Assembly: GCA_045631465.1 (NCBI GenBank)
Contig: JAZQUV010000025.1
Location: 1-24,992 of the forward strand
Reading direction: 5' to 3'
Origin: Aphodosoma sp045631465
Lineage (GTDB): Bacteria > Bacteroidota > Bacteroidia > Bacteroidales > Paludibacteraceae
DNA length: 24,992 nucleotides
The notes beneath the pieces were generated by a model. That model was not told the DNA's origin, searched no databases, and worked only from the letters and a program-made list of their open reading frames with translations. Positions 22,778-24,992 of the stretch are shown one piece after another. Both the position numbers and the translations under genes were made by a program. Numbering within the stretch: position 1 is the stretch's first letter; each line of letters begins with the position of its first letter.

Positions 22778-24898
22778 ATGCAACAAAAGATAGAACTTAT
22801 TTCGAAACGATTGAATATTAGCGAGAGCTGTGTAGCTGGGGCATTGCAACTGTTGTTGGATGGGGCTACGATTCCTTTCATCGCGCGATATCGCAAAGAG
22901 GCTACTGGAGGATTGGACGAGGTGGAGATTGCTGCTATCTATGCCGAAAACGAGAAGATTGACGAACTCATCAAGCGCAAAGCTTTTGTGATGGAGGCTA
23001 TTGAGGCAGCTGGTGCTTTGACCGACGAGTTGCGAGCGAGAATCGAGACTTCATGGGAGGTGAACGAAATTGAGGATATATATCTACCATACAAACAGAA
23101 AAAACGCACTCGCGCAACTATTGCACGTGAGGCAGGATTGGAGCCGTTGGCAAAAATCATTATGTCGGGCAAATGCGACGACATAGAGAGAACGGCTATG
23201 CGCTATCTGAACGACAAAGTGGCTACGGCAGAGGATGCTATCGGTGGTGCGCAAGACATCATTGCCGAATGGGTGAGCGAGAGCGAAGCGGCACGCAACG
23301 CCGTGCGCCGTTTGTTCGACCGCGAGGCTGTCATCACTAGCCACGTGGTGCGTGGCAAAGAAGAGGAGGCGGCTAACTATCGCGACTATTTCGAGAAGTT
23401 ATACCGTTTGTCGCGCTGTCCGTCGCATGCGCTGTTGGCTATGCGCCGTGGCGAGAGCGAAAAACTATTGAAGGTGAATATCGAAATTGACGACGATGAG
23501 GCGATTGAACGACTTGAACGAATTTTTATAAAGTCTGACAATAAAACTGCCGATATCATTAGTCGTGCTGTGAAGGATGGCTACAAACGATTGTTGGCTC
23601 CGAGCATCGAGACTGAATTTGCTAAATCGAGCAAAGAGATTGCCGACCGCGAGGCTACTCGCATTTTTGCTAACAATCTTAAGCAACTGCTATTGGCTGC
23701 CCCTCTCGGACAGAAACGCACGATGGGCATCGACCCAGGATTTCGCACTGGTTGCAAGGTGGTCTGCCTCGACGCTCAGGGCAATTTGCTCTACAACGAC
23801 ACCATCTACCCTCACCCTCCAAAGAGCGAAACGGCAATGGCTCTGAAAAAAATCTCTACTCTTGCCGAGCAATACAAAATTGAGGCTATCGCCATTGGCA
23901 ATGGCACTGCTGGGCGCGAAACTGAGCAGTTTATACAAAAAGTAAGCTTTCGCACTCCGCCTCAAGTCTTCGTGGTGAGCGAGAGTGGCGCAAGTATCTA
24001 TTCGGCTTCGGCTGTGGCGCGCGAGGAGTTCCCCGACTACGATGTTACGGTGCGTGGCGCTGTGTCAATTGGTCGCCGATTGATGGACCCGCTTGCCGAA
24101 TTGGTGAAAATCGATGCTAAAAACATCGGCGTAGGACAATATCAACACGATGTAGACCAAACTATGCTTCGTCAGGCGTTGGATCAAACAGTGGAGATGT
24201 GCGTGAACTCGGTGGGCGTGGAGGTAAACAATGCCTCGAAACAGTTGCTCACCTACGTGGCTGGCGTGGGACCAAAATTGGCTCAAAATATCATCGACTA
24301 TCGCACCGAGAATGGTGGCTTCAAGTCGCGCAAAGAGCTACTGAAGGTAGCTAAAATGGGGGCTAAGACCTACGAACAATGCGCTGGTTTTATCCGCGTG
24401 GCTGCGTCGGACAATCCTCTCGACCGCTCGGCAGTGCACCCCGAACGCTATGCTCTTGTAGAACGTATGGCTAAGGATTTGGGCGTAAAGGTGGAGGATT
24501 TGATCAACAATGCCGATTTGCGCAAACAAATCGACATAAACCGATATGTGAGCGCAGAGGTGGGATTGCCTACGTTGCACGACATCATGTCGGAATTAGA
24601 AAAACCTGGTCGCGACCCTCGTATGCAAATCGAGGCTTGGAGTTTCGACCCTAACATTCGCACTATCGACGACCTACACGAGGGTATGCTACTCGATGGC
24701 GAGGTGACCAACATCACCAACTTTGGCGCGTTTGTCAACATCGGCATCAAGGAGAATGGTTTGCTACACATATCGCAAATCTCCGACCGCAGAATTTCGT
24801 CGGTAGATGAGGTATTACACTTGAATCAACATATAAAAGTAAAAGTGTTGGAATTGGACCTCGACCGCAAACGCATCAGCCTAACAATGAAAAATTGA
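22778..24898 (+). CDS. tex: Tex family RNA-binding transcription accessory protein
   Basis: This 706-residue protein is full length for Tex. It has an N-terminal helical domain with TIPFIARYRKEATGGLDE, a YqgF/RNase H-like domain starting at MGIDPGFRTGCK (about 315), helix-hairpin-helix motifs (GVGPKLAQNIIDYR, about 505-520) and a C-terminal S1 RNA-binding domain (GEVTNITNFGAFVNIGI, about 640-656). Tex binds RNA and influences transcription and expression of some virulence genes; its exact action is unsettled. The gene looks markedly GC-richer than the AT-rich export cassette. Its TGA stop lies within the first unit of an AAATTGA heptad tract. Confidence 0.95.
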   Translation: MQQKIELISKRLNISESCVAGALQLLLDGATIPFIARYRKEATGGLDEVEIAAIYAENEKIDELIKRKAFVMEAIEAAGALTDELRARIETSWEVNEIEDIYLPYKQKKRTRATIAREAGLEPLAKIIMSGKCDDIERTAMRYLNDKVATAEDAIGGAQDIIAEWVSESEAARNAVRRLFDREAVITSHVVRGKEEEAANYRDYFEKLYRLSRCPSHALLAMRRGESEKLLKVNIEIDDDEAIERLERIFIKSDNKTADIISRAVKDGYKRLLAPSIETEFAKSSKEIADREATRIFANNLKQLLLAAPLGQKRTMGIDPGFRTGCKVVCLDAQGNLLYNDTIYPHPPKSETAMALKKISTLAEQYKIEAIAIGNGTAGRETEQFIQKVSFRTPPQVFVVSESGASIYSASAVAREEFPDYDVTVRGAVSIGRRLMDPLAELVKIDAKNIGVGQYQHDVDQTMLRQALDQTVEMCVNSVGVEVNNASKQLLTYVAGVGPKLAQNIIDYRTENGGFKSRKELLKVAKMGAKTYEQCAGFIRVAASDNPLDRSAVHPERYALVERMAKDLGVKVEDLINNADLRKQIDINRYVSAEVGLPTLHDIMSELEKPGRDPRMQIEAWSFDPNIRTIDDLHEGMLLDGEVTNITNFGAFVNIGIKENGLLHISQISDRRISSVDEVLHLNQHIKVKVLELDLDRKRISLTMKN

Positions 24899-24912
24899 AA
24901 ATTGAAAATTAA
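24892..24912. repeat. Heptad tandem repeat, 3 units of AAATTGA, over the tex stop codon
   Basis: Units AAATTGA, AAATTGA and AAATTAA are contiguous. The first contains the tex stop (TGA, 24896-24898). It is the shortest of the heptad tracts and related in core to the one at 5714-5760. Confidence 0.65.
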
Positions 24913-24935
24913 TCTTTAATAAATAAACTAATATT

Positions 24936-24992
24936 ATGGAAATCAGAGAGTACATTGAACAAAATTTTGACCGATTCGTAGAAGAATGGGGG
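24936..24992 (+). CDS. Start of a downstream gene, possibly an M20-family dipeptidase (partial)
   Basis: An ATG at 24936-24938 opens 19 codons to the window edge, reading MEIREYIEQNFDRFVEEWG. It lies 37 nt after tex on the same strand. The amphipathic N-terminal helix with a following EEW resembles the start of Bacteroidota M20 peptidases, which often begin this way before a metal-site motif. The evidence is only this resemblance, so the function is a weak guess. Confidence 0.45.
   Translation, partial: MEIREYIEQNFDRFVEEWG

Noticed and set aside
1..24992. tRNA, rRNA or CRISPR array
   Set aside because: No cloverleaf, rRNA-like stretch or spaced direct repeats of 20-40 bp were seen on either strand.

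Overview
The window looks like chromosomal DNA of a Bacteroidota bacterium, most likely order Bacteroidales. Four things point there: a complete Bat (Bacteroides aerotolerance) cluster, a Bacteroidota-type DUF4295 gene behind rpmB-rpmG, several promoters matching the Bacteroides pattern (-33 TTTG, about 20 nt, -7 TAnnTTTG), and the scarcity of Shine-Dalgarno sequences. Almost all genes lie on the minus strand. Only the partial gene at the left edge and the tex gene with its neighbour at the right edge are on plus.

Left to right: the 3' end of an unidentified plus-strand gene (2-214) converges on a small HTH gene (296-547) across a strong shared hairpin. Next comes a long minus-strand cluster, read right to left as moxR (9874), DUF58, a membrane-anchored accessory protein, batA, batB, batC, batD, batE and a PAP2-type phosphatase (ends 772). 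MoxR ATPase, DUF58 protein and two VWA proteins, with TPR proteins and BatD, suggest a chaperone-like envelope assembly. Spacers inside the cluster carry 7-bp tandem repeats and a duplicated 21-bp palindrome.

Upstream is a unit read ftsY - rimO - small HU - large HU (13953 to 9998). The large HU protein is unusual: an N-terminal HU fold, an acidic linker, one membrane segment and a C-terminal LysM-like domain, so it could tie DNA to the cell wall. The unit ends at a terminator whose loop contains a candidate -7 box for moxR. Further right is rpmB - rpmG - DUF4295 (14902 to 14268) with a textbook Bacteroides promoter and a terminator.

An AT-rich polysaccharide export cassette follows (19164 to 15180): two tandem, related Wza-type lipoproteins and a Wzz/BY-kinase protein with a tyrosine- and glycine-rich tail. 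No glycosyltransferases adjoin it. A 221-bp MITE-like structured element (19250-19470) separates it from a GH77 4-alpha-glucanotransferase with two N-terminal starch-binding domains. The divergent spacer 22167-22777 holds two opposed promoters and six tandem 11-bp repeats. The window ends with tex (plus) and the first 19 codons of another gene.

Most genes are conserved and recognisable. The features that stand out are the HU-membrane-LysM protein with its small HU partner, the duplicated palindrome in the bat operon, the MITE-like element, the repeated GTGGTGT motif around the HTH promoter, and the heptad and 11-bp repeats in spacers. All functional statements rest on motif reading; no database search was run.
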